DNA from: Gnetum montanum | Lineage: Eukaryota > Streptophyta > Gnetopsida > Gnetales > Gnetaceae | NCBI GenBank assembly: GCA_015680685.1 | Contig: MNCI01037842.1 | Coordinates: 233,766 to 297,765, forward strand | DNA: 64,000 nucleotides | Direction: 5' to 3' | Shown: positions 1 to 12,054 of the stretch, piece by piece | Numbering within the stretch: position 1 is the stretch's first letter | Layout: every line of letters starts with the position of its first letter | Program-made: the position numbers and the translations under genes | The notes under the pieces: generated by a model | Database searches by the model: none | What the model was told of the DNA's origin: nothing | What the model saw: only the letters and a program-made list of their open reading frames with translations

Positions 1-533
1 TCACTTTAAAGATAAAGAAGCTATTCTGGTCCCATCAAAATACAAAAGATTTTCTAAACCCTCTCGGCTACTAAATTGTTCCATGGTGTGACTACAAAGA
101 GAGGCTCTCTTCCAACAACCCAATAGCAGTTCCCAAATGTTGCACAATAATGAAATTTACTACTAAAATTCTCTTAAGGCTTTTATTCACTAGTGCTTCT
201 ATGGCAAAATTTTAACAGAAATTTCTATCGGGCAACAAGAACAATAAGAGCAATCTAAAAATCCCAAAATTACTCGCCAAGGATGATACTATCTAAACCA
301 TTAGCTAAGAAATTTAAACAAAACAAAAAATGAAATGCATAACTCACAGGACCATAACAAAGAGGCTGAAATCTTTATTCTAGCAAGCGATCTTGTAAGC
401 AATCGTTCACGCTTTCTTCTTTACAAATGCTCTTCTCCCTAAGACTTGAAGTGTCTTCAAGTAAGAGCCCAAGTGCTAACTAGTAGCCTTCAAAATATGA
501 TGTATGAGACTCCGAGTATCCTCTCCCAAAGTC

Positions 534-609
534 TTCCAAATGATTCTTCCTTCCAAATGATGATTCCTTTTTTCCAAATGATGATTCCTTCCAAATGATG
601 ATTCCTTCC
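534..609. repeat. Minisatellite, about 17-21 base unit x4
   Basis: Four imperfect head-to-tail copies of TTCCAAATGATGATTCCTT are visible. The only open frame over this stretch is a short minus-strand one whose peptide simply repeats with the DNA, so it is not a gene. Confidence 0.8.
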
Positions 610-666
610 CATGGTCCTCCCCCCTAAAGCCTTTTTATAGGTTTCCAAGGTAGGTAGGGAAGTTAC

Positions 667-775
667 ATATTGAAAATATCTCACCTAACTTCTCTCCCAA
701 GTAACTTGGCCAACCAATCAGAAGACTACTTGCCCAACAAGTTAGGAGGTTACTTGCCCAACAAGTTAGGTAAGT
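667..775. repeat. Dispersed direct repeat with internal tandem
   Basis: A block beginning near TATCTCACCTAACTTCTCTC recurs in diverged form at about 951-1045. Inside it ACTTGCCCAACAAGTTAGG occurs twice in tandem (from 728 and 754). Each copy holds the small inverted repeat ACTTG/CAAGT. The origin is unknown. Confidence 0.65.
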
Positions 776-1608
776 TACAACAATTTTTGGGTGGTTGCAA
801 CCACCAAAGAGATAAAAGAGGTTGACAAGTGGCCTTGGTATGAAAAATAAAAATACAATCTTTATGTCCCTTACAAGCTATAGTTGCAACTTACTCCATA
901 CATATATTTCCCTTTTATTTTGCTTCTTCAAATGAGATGTCAAGTTTAAAATATCAAAAATATCTCAAATATTTCTCCTAACTTCTCTCTCAAGTAATTA
1001 GACTAACCAATCAAAAGATTACTTGTCCAACAAGTTAGGAGAAGGTTAGGTGGTTAGGGAGTTAGGAAGTTATGCATAAAATGAGGAGCATTTTATGCTA
1101 ACTTTAATATAATAAGGACTTTATAGGATAATAAAAATTGCAAATTTTTAATGGGCAATAATATATTTCATAAATTGGGATAATTGGTGGCAAGTCTCTA
1201 AATCAAGGCTTCACATTATAGGTATTTTAATGGTCATAATATGTATATATATACTTTGGTGCAAATGTAAGCGGTAAAGTTTGTGGCTAAAATCTTTGTC
1301 TTCCCTGGTAAAAATTGCGCATAACCATGGGTGCCATCGGATGGTTTATATTTTTTGCTTTTTTTTTTTTGCATTCCAAACCTTTGCACAAAATCGGTAG
1401 AAACTGCCACGTACTTTAACCCGTTCCGGTGCTAACTCCTACGATCGCGGATTGTTGAACACGGCCACACCTACGGAGTTTAACATACAACACCGACCCT
1501 GGCTTTTCTCCTTTGTTCTCTGCAACTCGAATCCGAAATAAGTCTGTTACAGAAATATCAGCAAAACAGCAAGCAAGAACGAATTGAAAACGCGGGCCTT
1601 TCTAGCGG

Positions 1609-1902
1609 TTGCTGGTTCTCATGGTTTCCAAAAAAAAAGGTACAGTGGTTCATCATTTCCGATGTGAATTCAAGATCCATATGGGTGCCCCACACGGTGG
1701 AAGTTGTGGTGCCTGCAAACAAAGAAGAAAACAATGCATTCTTCCGCTATTTGACCATGTCGTATATGTGGCCCTGGGTTATCAAATTTCCTCTACGCGT
1801 TGTGCAAGTGTCTCTGGCAACTACGTCGATTTAACCAGCCCGCTTAGGGCGCTGATAGAACAATCTTGTTGTCGTAAATTGTGCAAAAATACAAGAGCGT
1901 AA
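1609..1902 (+). CDS. Unassigned 97-residue ORF with CX2CX6C cysteine cluster
   Basis: This is an open frame without stops in a locally GC-balanced stretch. Around residues 34-44 it reads CGACKQRRKQC, a CX2CX6C pattern rich in Lys and Arg. Plant LOB-domain proteins start with a similar block (CX2CX6CX3C), and so do fungal Zn2Cys6 regulators. The fourth LOB cysteine and the rest of the LOB domain are not visible downstream in any frame. The start is uncertain: the first triplet of the open frame at 1609 is not a clear initiator, and ATG codons follow at about 1621 and 1681. It could be a broken first exon of a host regulator or a chance ORF. No promoter or splice pattern decides between these. 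Confidence 0.2.
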   Translation: MLVLMVSKKKGTVVHHFRCEFKIHMGAPHGGSCGACKQRRKQCILPLFDHVVYVALGYQISSTRCASVSGNYVDLTSPLRALIEQSCCRKLCKNTRA

Positions 1903-3544
1903 TTCTGGTTTTAGGCAGAAAAAGAAAATACTGATATTTTTGTTTCTATTTTCTGGCCACCGCAGCCCCAAATTTTAAACAACGACTACCCTTCTCAAAA
2001 CATTTTTTTTCTGCAAATTTTCTGCCCCCTTTCTTCCTGATTGTAATCTCTTTGCCACAAAAAATAAATTTCAGCAAGAAACTTCAACTTTAGGATGGGT
2101 TTATTATATTTCCGTGACGATTTTCTGACTTGAATTAAAACCGCTACCATTACTGCGTTTTTGAGAAACAACAATGGATTTTGCTTTCATTTTTGTACAG
2201 TTTCCTGGTGAAGCCAGATGAAATTCGAAAAAGAATTAGGACTACCCAAGTATTTTATTTCTGATCATTTCTTTCTGCCCTGAATTTAAGTTAAACCCAT
2301 TTTCTATGAAATCCCCTGTTCTCTGAATGAATTTATCTTGCGATTTACTACCGTATTCACATTCAAACCCTTCAGTCTTGCACAAAGAAATTAGTCGCTT
2401 TCTTCCTGCTCGTTCCGGTGGATAATGTGAATAATAAAAATCTTGATATTTTGGCACTTTATTTTCATATCCTAATAAGGCCTCAACAACATTTTATTTA
2501 ATAAAGAATAACTCCCAAACATCTTCAACCAACATTCAAGCTATATGTTTTACTTTCAAACTCTTAAACACTGATTATTCCAATTGTAAATATGATAGTC
2601 CAACTGTTCCATGAAATGGCTAAATGTGCCAACAATTGGGGTAGGAAAAATCTCTCAAGTCCATCCAAGTTAACCCTAATCTTATCTATTTTACCTTTGA
2701 GAAATAAAATTGAAATAGAGCAACTATAGGGTCTTGAGAAATGCTCAAAGAATAATGGCCTAGCATTGTCAAACCTCAAACAAAACACAAAGGTTGGATT
2801 TGCTTTCATTTCTCTATATATATTCCTTTCTTAGTAGTAAATTGTTTGAACACTTGAGGTACACTTGCAAAAAATTAGGAAATTGTTATAGAATAAAGAA
2901 TTGAGAATCAAGGAATAGGATGGTGAGGGCTTTAGTTCTTATTCTTGTCAAATCTTCGCAATGATCTAACCCATCAACATTGTGAAGGACATGTTGAACA
3001 TGGTATTGGTGATGTCGTAAGTGTTAATGGCTATGAGTGGCAATGAGTGACAATGTTGAGCCAAAACCTTTACTTGATTATTATTATATATTTTAAAAAT
3101 TTTCTAGAACTATAATGGAATTCTTACGGTACCTCTCTAATGTTTTTTTCTTTCCTTGAACTTGAATTATAAAATCACTAATATTCAAACTACCCATCCT
3201 CATCCAAAATATATGTTTTTGAATTAAACATGTTCACCCAAATATAATGGTTTTGCAATGGGTTTATCTTGGATAGTGAATTAAACTTTAGGCAAGGAGA
3301 ATATGAATAAATAGCACCATTAAATAAAATAGCTGCCTAAAGTTAAAATAGGTAAGATTAATAATAATTTTCAAGTATATATCTTCACACTTCCTTTTTT
3401 TTTTTTTACAGAAAAAACTTGTAATATTTTTTATATTCCTACTCCATAATATGGCCAAAATGTACCAAAAGTTTCTTTATATCATTTGGTGACCATGGTA
3501 TGCTTAGATTATTTTGTTTAGGATTATTCTAAATCTTGGATTTA
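1903..3544. other. No recognisable gene
   Basis: AT-rich sequence in which short minus-strand open frames (2242-2457, 2564-2809) show no known motif. If the minus-strand Athila-like element at 3.5-4.0 kb continues to the left, its integrase and 3' LTR should lie here, but I could not recognise either. Confidence 0.4.
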
Positions 3545-3997
3545 TGAAAGTTCTAATTACAACACCATGGAAAATCATATCACTTCCTACTATTGAAGAT
3601 GATCTTGTATAAATGATCATTGAGAAAGTCATCAAGGAATACATCTTTCACTTTGTTGACAATTTGAAATGTGAACAGATTATGTAACACCATGTTCTTA
3701 GTTCCTTTGCGATCAATCATGTGTAAATTAAATTTCTATAAAAGAACTAGAAATTAGATCATATATGAATTGAAATATAGTTTATTCATGAGGAACTAGA
3801 TAGAGCTATGATCTTTTTGGATAAATATCTTATATCCAAAACATTATGCCTAAATTTTTGGAGTGTAAAAATGATGGCCATAAGTTCCTTTTCAATGGTG
3901 GTATACTTCAGCTACAATCCTAGTATATTTTGACTAGAATAGTAAATGTAGTAGGATGCTTTTTTCTCATCAAATTACATTAGGAATATACCCAATG
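3545..3997 (-). pseudogene. Athila-like pol: RNase H and connection segment (severed half)
   Basis: Read on the minus strand from 3997, the translation resembles the gypsy RNase H of plant elements. It has a FDEKKASYYIYYSSQ block, then YTTIEKELMAIIFTL (the conserved TxxEKELLAVVFAL motif), then after a gap DRKGTKNMV and VFLDDFLNDHLYKI, matching the DxKGxENxVADHLSR and DDFPDE region that precedes integrase. It carries TAG and TGA stops. It ends exactly where the LTR at 3998 begins. The missing upstream part of the same reading unit is found at 33114, on the far side of the LTR at 32254-33113. The element was therefore split by the insertion between these points. Integrase is not recognisable. 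Confidence 0.7.
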
Positions 3998-4877
3998 TGG
4001 TAAATCAAAAAATTTTGAGTGAACAATATCATTATTATGATATTGTATCTATGAGGTCATAGACATGTTATTGTACCTCACCATACGTTATTGTATAAAC
4101 AATCTCATGGTATGCATGCTAGCCTATATAAGTAACACTTAGGCATATGAATCCATTGTAGATTTAATAGCCTAGTAATAGTACTCTTTCAGTTTTTTTT
4201 CTTGAATTCAGTACTTAGTAGTGTATGCCTACAAAATGATTTTTTGTAATTGAACAAAATCTTTATTCAAGTATGATGTACTTGGATGCATTTCATGATC
4301 GACAATAAAGATAGAGATTATTCTACATCATTGCAATAACACTTAGTTTAATTTCTATTTTTAATTAGTTTATTGTTTACTTTTTTCATAGTTAATGTTT
4401 ACCATTTCTTGCAATTTGTTTTTAATAACATTAAGTGAAATTAGTGCTACTGATCTTCAGCATGTAAGTGTAACTACTTGATAACCCAATAGTACTATCA
4501 CTTGGTACACCTAGTAGTTTAGTACTTGGTAATCCCATTAGTAGTTGCATAAAGTCTAAGGTGTGATTAGAAGATCAAGACTAGTTTCTCATTGTATAGG
4601 CTAGTTTAGATTTGTTTTATTGTCAGTTAAATTTAGACATCCTTACTTTTACTTCATGTTTACTATGACCTTAATCACCAATACAACGTCAATATCATAT
4701 ACCTCATCATGAGTTAAACCATATGCATTGATTTTACTAACTCATGTGGGAAGACAACGATCACAAATGCTAACTAATTACTAGTATAATCACATAGCCT
4801 TATCAGTAGAGTTTGATCAGAATTGCATGTGAACACACATATCTTATGTGGTTGGGTGTTGGATACTCCACCACTCA
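3998..4877 (+). repeat. 5' LTR of the middle-layer element
   Basis: It starts TGGTAAATC and ends ...CCACCACTCA. It is colinear with 32254-33113: shared blocks include TAGATTTAATAGCCTAGTAA, ACTTAGTAGTGTATGCC and GGTTGGGTGTTGGATACTCC. A TATA-like TATATAAG lies at 4125-4132, and its equivalent is in the other LTR at 32361-32368. The LTR opens with an AT-rich inverted motif around ATATCATTATTATGATAT. Confidence 0.85.
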
Positions 4878-4881
4878 TCAT

Positions 4882-4899
4882 TGGCATCATTACTGAGGA
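4882..4899 (+). other. Primer-binding site, decayed Athila type
   Basis: Four bases after the LTR the sequence reads TGGCATCATTACTGAGGA. Compared with the PBS I recall for Athila-type plant elements, TGGCGCCGTTGCCGGGGA (tRNA-Asp), every difference is C to T or G to A. This marks the left end of the internal region and shows deamination-type decay. Confidence 0.6.
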
Positions 4900-5017
4900 T
4901 AAGTCAATGTTATACTAAGTAATTAATTTTTCAAAGTTCATTGTATAAAAACCTAACTATAATAATAAAAACCTTAATATAAAGCACATTTAATATAAGC
5001 CATTATAAAATGATAAC

Positions 5018-7250
5018 ATGGCTTCACCTAATGATCAATTATCATTTACCAAGGAAACAAGGAGTAGTGACATAATTTCTGATGAAGAAGATTAGGGAAT
5101 GCCAATGCAGACATGTATTACTTATGCTCAAACTAATCCATACCATCCAAACTTCACTTTCATATTCAATCAAGAAAGATAAATGAGATGGAGAGAAATG
5201 CAAGGCAACATAGTCCTGCATCCCAAATGTGCAACACTAAACATGCTACAAAATACTCTAAGAGGAATGCACTTGGAAAAAATTCAAGAAGGATACCATG
5301 TCACTCAACACATAACTAAACCCTATGAACCTACAAGGAAGTAGATATAAAATGATGCTACTATGAAAATTAGACATGCTCATACCAAAGGAAAGAAAGC
5401 CAACACATTTGCTATCATAGAAGAGCTTGTTGTAGATTAGTTCATTTTGGAACAACTATACCAAAATCATGAGGAGCCATCAAAGACACCTATCATTAAA
5501 CTAGAATAACCTGTCAAAGCCAAACTTCACTCTACTCTAGTAGAGATACATAAGAGACAAGTTACTAGCTCAAGATACAAGCAGGACTTTAGGCTAAGGG
5601 ATCTTGTTAAGTACTACAAGGAAGCTCACAAGAGTTATGAAAGGAGAACTAGTAGGCACCATTCTTCTAGTAACTCCTTTACTTCATCATGATCATTAGA
5701 GGACTATGATAGGAGACAACATAAGTATCAAGAATTTTATAGGGAAAAAAGAAGAGCTCATGATCATCATGATTGATACTTAAGGTATTATAATTTAGAA
5801 GATAAGGAGTTTGAAAGAAGAAGGCACAAATATAGAAGAGAGGATCAAGAAAGGAACAAGCATAGTAGGGGTCACTACTACCATAGAGCCTATGAACTTG
5901 ATCATGATGATGAACCTCTTATGGAAACCTGGAACATGATCAACATTTAAGAAGTAGTCTACATACCAACTAGGCACATGTGAGATAGCTAAATTAAATT
6001 TCTAGATATGGATTAACATGTTCATATTTTAAGGAACTTACAACATTGATCCTCAACATCACCTTCAAGTATACCACAATGCTTATGCCCTTCAAAACAT
6101 AGAAAGTGATTGGCAAAAATTAAAGTTGTTTCCTAGAACACTTGTGAAGGAAGAAAAAAGCTGCATAGGTCACTATAACCTAAATTCATTAGATGTTGGA
6201 GTAACATGCTTAAAATTGTTAATGACATATATCAAACATATCCATGAGTGTCAAATCTAAGAAAGAAAATCTAGAACTGGAAACAAAGAACTCATGAGAC
6301 CCTTGATGTAGTAATTGACAGATATTATTCACTATTACATAGATGCCTAGGCTATGGATTATCATCAAAGGAATAACTAAGGCACATCATAGTGGGATTG
6401 AGAAGGAAAACAAGAGAGATCCTTAGGGTGTATGCCCAAGGAAGACTATCAGAATTGATTATCCATCAAATTCAAAGACTCATTGATCAAGTGATGAAAG
6501 AAGAAGGAGAACTCAAAAAAAGGAAATTAGTTGAAGAATACAACAAGGATCTATCAATCCAAAAAAGAGATGCATGGGTATGTGATATCCAAGAGGAAGG
6601 AACCTTGGATGAAGTAATTAGGAAAGAGATGCTACCAATTTAGAAATCTATTGTTTATGTAGTAGCATAGATAGTGAAAATGTAGAATTTAGTAGATGAA
6701 TGATGTAGAATAGCACTAAAGATTATGGAGGACAAGGATAAATAAGCACTTAACAAAGGTAGAGATAAAAAGAAGAAGGAATTTGGAAAAAATGGAAAAG
6801 TTTCTTTAGTAGCTCAGTACTTAGACATTAGCTTTACAAATGATGAAAGTTGCACCGTGTGCTAGTATGAACATCTTAAGGGATGTTGTCCAATCATGGT
6901 ACATCTACAAGAGACTGAGACATATGCTTTTAACCCATGATTTTTCCAAAAGTAGATTTCAAAATAGTTACCTTATTCTCAAGGTAACTATATAAGACAA
7001 CATCAACCAACATATTATCTTAGTGAAGCCCTATCATAGCTTCAAAAGGGCTATCATCAGTAGTGGCAACAACTGTAATCATGGTCCATGCCACCACCAC
7101 GCCAACAATATTCATATCGGAAACCTAATCCTTATGCATACTATGTATAGTGTCCAATCCACTAGTGAATGCCATTATTCAAAATCAACAATATCACCCA
7201 CCAAAATAGCACCAATTGATGCCACCAAGGACTAATCTAATCTTGCACAT
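5018..7250 (+). pseudogene. Middle-layer element gag, broken
   Basis: The frame starts at ATG 5018 (peptide MASPNDQLSF) about 120 bases after the PBS. It stays recognisable in one frame to about 7250 despite many TAG/TAA stops. The product was Arg-, Tyr- and charge-rich (repeated RRxHKYR-like stretches at about 5700-5900). A clean 83-codon open piece at 6392-6643 is a charged helical segment (EEGELKKRKLVEEYNKD). A CCHC-like knuckle follows near 6850-6890 (CTVC...EHLKGCCP). A Pro/Gln/Tyr-rich tail (about 7080-7240) then precedes the protease. Gag packages the genomic RNA. A structural role is inferred from position and knuckle; I recognise no capsid motif. Confidence 0.6.
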
Positions 7251-7439
7251 GCATTCATAAGCAATTGATCTCTCAAATCCTATTCCAAATCTATTGTCAC
7301 TTGTGCCACCACTTGCAATGTAGGGTGAACTACCATCAGAGCCACAACAAAACAAGGCTACAAGGGTAGTAAATGTACAAATAGATGATCTTAACATCAA
7401 TGATAAGGATCAAATAAAGAAATCTCATTTCTTTAGAAT

Positions 7440-8010
7440 AGGTCTAGAGAAGGCTAGCAGAATAGGAGCTTTATTAAGATCATATTCTCCTAAAATATAT
7501 CTTCTCACTCTTGACAAGCTTCCATCGTCATTGAGTCTAAAAATATAGACTATCATGCTCACTACATTTGTTACTAATTCAATCAAGATAGGGTCACTCC
7601 TATAGAAGTGAATTGACCCAAGAGTTTCTTTAATCTATCTATGGGTAGTTGGGAATCTATTGTGCAAAGCTCTACTAGACTTAGGTTTTGGAGTCAATTT
7701 AATCTTGAATGACACATATCATACATGAAACCTACCACCATTTAAGGAATCAAACATCATGTTAGAGCTTGCAAATCAATATATTTCCATTCCTTTGGGA
7801 AAGATTGATGATGTAGTGACACTGTCAATGAGTGGTCCTACCTGGTAGACTTCATGGCTATTTATGTGAAGAATCTTGATAAGGAATGTCCAATCATCAT
7901 GGTGAGGGCATGGCTTATTAGCATTGATGCTAGGCTAAACATGAGAGATTTATCTATGGAGATATGGAAAAAGAACAAACATGGAGCCATCCACACAAAG
8001 ATTTCCATGC
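7440..8010 (+). pseudogene. Middle-layer element aspartic protease, broken
   Basis: At about 7669 the frame reads ALLDLGFGVNLILNDTY, matching the active-site block ALLDLGASVNLxPxSVY of Athila-type retropepsins; the catalytic Asp is present but Ala-Ser has become Phe-Gly. Downstream, LELANQYISIPLGKIDDV matches the family block LQLADRSxKxPxGIxEDV, and DFMAIYV...VRAWL corresponds to the DFxVLD...LGRPFL segment. The frame differs from gag by a shift. After 8010 the frame dissolves and no RT follows. Confidence 0.7.
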
Positions 8011-10059
8011 ATAACTAGTAAAACAGAATGGTGCAATAATGGATAGGACATTCAAAGTACTAACACCAACATCATAATAGTCCATAGTCATAATCAAACA
8101 CAAATGTGTGCAAAAAGAAGAGCATAATTCACAAAACCAAAATACACCCTGTGGCCACTAACTGAGAACCTTAACTTATCAAACATATGCATGGATACAT
8201 ATGAACCACTTACTAATTCCTATCGAAGGAAAATAACTCCAACTAAGGACTTGGAAATGCAAATATTAGCTCATGAACACATACCAATGGCAATGAAAAA
8301 CAAGAACTTAGATGATCAAAACTAAAATACCATCAAGATCACATGGGATAATCATAATAAAGTTAAAACCTTAAATATGGTAAGTGAACCATCCAAAGTA
8401 TATGATCCAAGAGATCTAGGGAGCATTTTTTGAACACTTGTCCAAGAGTTTAGTCCTGGGGGAGTTGCCTTATCATGAATTGGAAATTAATAAGTGCTTT
8501 TTAATTTTCTTTTCATTTTTCATTTTCTTTTACATTTTTCTCATTACTTCAATCTTTTTAATTTCTTTAATTTTTCACATTCTTTAATATTTTTCAATTC
8601 TTTAACATTTTTCATTTGTTATAGTTTTTCATAATTTTTACCATCTTTTCCATTTCTTTTATACTTTGTTTCAAATCCTTTGTTAATAAATCTTGATCAT
8701 TAACAAAATTTAATTAAATAAAGGTAATATGTAGTCTAATAAAGTGGATTTTTCTCTATGAAATCAAGTCATAAGACACTGATTATTTTCATAGTGAGAC
8801 ATCATCCATCCATCTATTCTAATAATAAGAGGTGTTTACCATGGCCATAATGATATTCTTTCAATCATTAAACTACAAATACATTTGTGATAATTATTCC
8901 TGGATAGAAAAGTTAAGAACCAAGTAAAATGAAAAGGGCATAACATCAAGGGAACTTGTGGATTCCTTTTGGATTATTATTATAAGTTCTATCATATTAC
9001 CAAGGATTTTTTATATTTGTGTAGATATAACAAAAAATGGAACTAAGAGTAAAATAAGTGGTACCTTAAAAAGGTTAACACAAATAACAAATAAAGGCAC
9101 AAAATAAATTTCATGGGGTCCCACTAAAAGTACATCTTACCCATGCTTGAAGATAGGTGGCTTCTTAAAAATGTAAAAAGAAAAGAAAAGAAAAATAGTG
9201 CCATGAATAAACTCCTTCCTTGGACAATATGCCAGTTGACAATACTCCTTGTAACATTGATAGTCTTACAATTGTGATTCCAAGAGATGAAACGATGTGA
9301 TGTCACTAGAATATGCTCTCAACTTGGTTTGAATCTTAAACAAGAAGGCTAATGATTACCTTAACCATTAATAAAACACAACAATTCTTTATGCCTATGG
9401 TAAGACACCTCACATCATGATTTTTGTAATCCCATCTAAAACCATTTCCTCTCATTGTTTGAATAATCATAACTTATGATTTTTAGTAAAATAGAGTTAT
9501 TTTTCTAATTTTTTGGTACTAACATGTGTGTTTTGCTAAACAAGTGTGTGTTACATTCAAATCCTTAAGTGCCTAAGGACACTTTTAGGTGTGGTTATAC
9601 AAGGGCATTAATGGGTAGAGCCTGCTTTGGGGAGGACCCACTTGTCTAACTATTGTATCTTATACATTTCAAGTGATTCCACATCATTTTGATCCTTCCA
9701 ATACAAATAAATAATAAAAAATACTTCCCCTATCACCCACATTATCCATTCTAATAGCATAACAATGTTTTCTTTCTCATTCATTGCATCAATACCACAT
9801 ATACTTTCATAGCCCAAGATTCCTTAATCATAGATTTTCAACGCTCATTTTTCACAATTGAAACATCATCTCCATATCAAGACCTTTTCAACATGATGCA
9901 TATCTTCTAGTTATCCTATGGGACTCAATTTTCTCTAAGAAAAACATTCAAAAATTTTGATTTTTCTATGGTGACATTACATCTACGATATTGTAGGCAC
10001 CAACAATATCACATCTACGATGTTTCATTTATGATATCGCATGCATAAATACTATATAT
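8011..10059. other. Non-coding AT-rich interior of the middle-layer element
   Basis: This holds a purine-rich GTCCTGGGGGAGTTGCC at about 8454, a T-rich stretch of repeated TTTTTCA-like words (8500-8690) and no reading frame of note. RT would be expected here and is absent. The last 110 bases (about 9950-10059) contain ATATCACATCTACGATG-like words resembling the first 100 bases of the flanking element's own LTRs. They may be a stray LTR fragment. Confidence 0.45.
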
Positions 10060-10064
10060 AGCAT
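10060..10064. other. Target-site duplication, left copy (agcat)
   Basis: agcat directly precedes the TG of the left LTR at 10065 and recurs directly after the CA of the right LTR at 28784-28788. A perfect 5-base duplication is what gypsy integrases produce. Confidence 0.9.
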
Positions 10065-11808
10065 TGAAACATCATAAAATTTTAGGACTCTCATGTTTCA
10101 GCAGAGTCTTGAAACTTAGGCAAGGATTTCCACAAGTGTAGCATCATGATCATTCATGATGAAGAAACCAGGCTAGTAGTTGTCGAAAGTGTTTGGGATG
10201 AGCAAAATAGTTCAGCAAGCTTTCTAGTGAAGAAGTCTTCTACGCTATGCTACGCTATGCAGTCTAGCAAGCATGAAAGGTAGTTTCTCAAGTGGCCAAG
10301 TATGAATTAGTAAAATGGTTGCAAAGACAAGTCATGATTTAGTCGATACAATGCGCTACGCTATGCTACGCTATGTAGCATAGCACAGCTTAGTAAAGGC
10401 AGAACATAAAGGCCCATCTTGTTGAGTGATTTGAATAAGAAAGTCATACTCAGCAACACTTTGGCCTCCAAAATCGATTTCCAAACTTAGCCCCAGACTT
10501 TGAACAAAATTTCTTGCTACAAAATGGTGCATTGAACAAAAAAATCAGGATACGCTGGCTACTACGTTGTGCTACGCTATGTAGCATAGCACAGTGTAGT
10601 AACAATACAAAAGTGGCAAAAGTGTTCCAAATGCAAGTCCAGCAAGTTCAAAGGCTTCTTTTCACGAAGAACAAAATTTGTAGTTGTTAGCATGACCAAG
10701 CCTTAGACGAATACTTTAAGCTTCAAAGCAAATTTTAGTTAAAACCAGTGGCTACTCTATGCTATGCTAGATTGCGTAGCATAATGTATCAAGTAGCCAC
10801 TTACACTATGCCAATATACTCGAACAGCGTGAGTAATACAAAATTGGTACAGAAGCATCAAGATGTCTTCAGGAAGCTCTAGAACATGTTGACCATCATC
10901 TTCATCACTCTGGCACCTCCCTGGCAGAATCAGTAATTTCGTTCCATTTTGCACACCCCCTAGTTAGCTCCCAAAACATTGTTCCTATGCTTGACCTTTC
11001 TCATAAGAGCAGGGAAGATGTAGTTATGGAGTGTAACCTCCATTTCTTGTTTGCATTTTTAGCACTCTTGATCTTGGCACACACAGCTTTGAAAGTATAG
11101 TCACAGCATAGCCAAGTTCATGTCCAGCATTGCACACCTACATGATATGGGCACGTTAGCATCTTGTGGGGTCCAGGACACATGGCATCTAGACCTCATT
11201 TCTTGCTTGCTCTTGGCCCTATAAATACCCTGGAAAACAACACTCAAGGGGTTGGCTTTTTGATCAAAATAGTTGGCATTTTTTGCATTAACAAGAGCGG
11301 TTGTCTTGCTTGCTTTTCGCATTGGCTGGTTGGCTTCTTGATTGGCCTCTTGGCAAACAGAGTTGCTTCTTGCTGTAGTTGGCTTCCAGAAGGCATGGTT
11401 GGAATTTCCCTTGAGCATTCTAGCTATCCTTGAGTCTCATGTGTGTCTCCGGCATTGCATGACCTATTGTACACTTTTCAAACAAAGCAAGGAATAAAAT
11501 CTGTGACTTTGGGATGGTGCATTTTCTCAACCGAGTTTGTTTTTCTACCTTCTCATTAAAACCATTATTTTGCATTATCTTCATCATTTTTCATTTATTA
11601 ATCATCAATTTATCTCACATGCTTTGCTATCTGAACATACATTTATGTAAGTCTAAGATACATTGATTAAATCCCTGTGTAATCGACCAGACCGTTCAAG
11701 GCGCCTCGCTTCCATTTTCTCCAGCATGACCTTCGCACAGATTTCAAGTTAAACTGTTCACCTGATAACCTCTCGGTGTTCCAGCCACCAACATTTTTGG
11801 TCACTACA
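10065..11808 (+). repeat. 5' LTR of the 18.7-kb element (1744 bases)
   Basis: TGAAACATC...GGTCACTACA, colinear with 27027-28783 throughout. A TATA box TATAAATA at 11220-11227 is conserved in the other LTR at 28182-28189, giving a U3 of about 1.18 kb. U3 carries four clusters of a palindromic motif built from GCTACGCTATG and TAGCATAGCAC (near 10235, 10348, 10550 and 10749). Each can fold into a hairpin. Minus- and plus-strand ORFs inside the LTR (11101-11433) are shadows. Confidence 0.93.
11220..11227 (+). promoter_or_regulatory. LTR TATA box
   Basis: TATAAATA in the context GGCCCTATAAATACCC is a consensus plant TATA box, identical in the 3' LTR (28182-28189). It should drive the genomic RNA of this element. 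Confidence 0.75.
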
Positions 11809-11813
11809 ATTTT

Positions 11814-11830
11814 TGGTTCTAGAAGGAGGA
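11814..11830 (+). other. Primer-binding site
   Basis: Five bases after the LTR end, TGGTTCTAGAAGGAGGA begins with the required TGG. From memory it matches the complement of a plant tRNA-Asn(GUU) 3' end (TGGCGCTAGAAGGAGGG) except near the start and at the last base. The tRNA assignment should be checked; the position is convincing. Confidence 0.65.
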
Positions 11831-12054
11831 CCTTTGGTGCCTTTTCTGTGTCATATAGGTAGTCCTGCATGCTCTTTGTACCCCATCATGCACAAGCATA
11901 AATGTGATAGCCTTTTGTGGTTGTTTACGCATCATGTGGTGTAGATTGATTGCAACAACGGTTCCTTTGGAATCTGGTAGGACGAAAAGCTTTCGATCTT
12001 TTCTTGATCTCTATGTTTCTTAGTTTGCAATTTTTCCTTTTTTCAATATGCAAG

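Larger units (their letters stand above)
1..1608. other. Non-genic AT-rich DNA
   Basis: I see no gene here. Most of the stretch is AT-rich and unstructured except for the short repeats listed separately. From about 1300 the base composition becomes more GC-balanced than the flanks, up to about 2460. Confidence 0.5.

Noticed and set aside
490-684. 64-codon minus-strand ORF
   Set aside because: It is the translation of a minisatellite; the peptide repeats with the DNA.
11101-11433. Overlapping plus and minus ORFs of about 90-105 codons
   Set aside because: They lie inside the 5' LTR, on opposite strands of the same bases, with no motif, and are broken in the matching 3' LTR.
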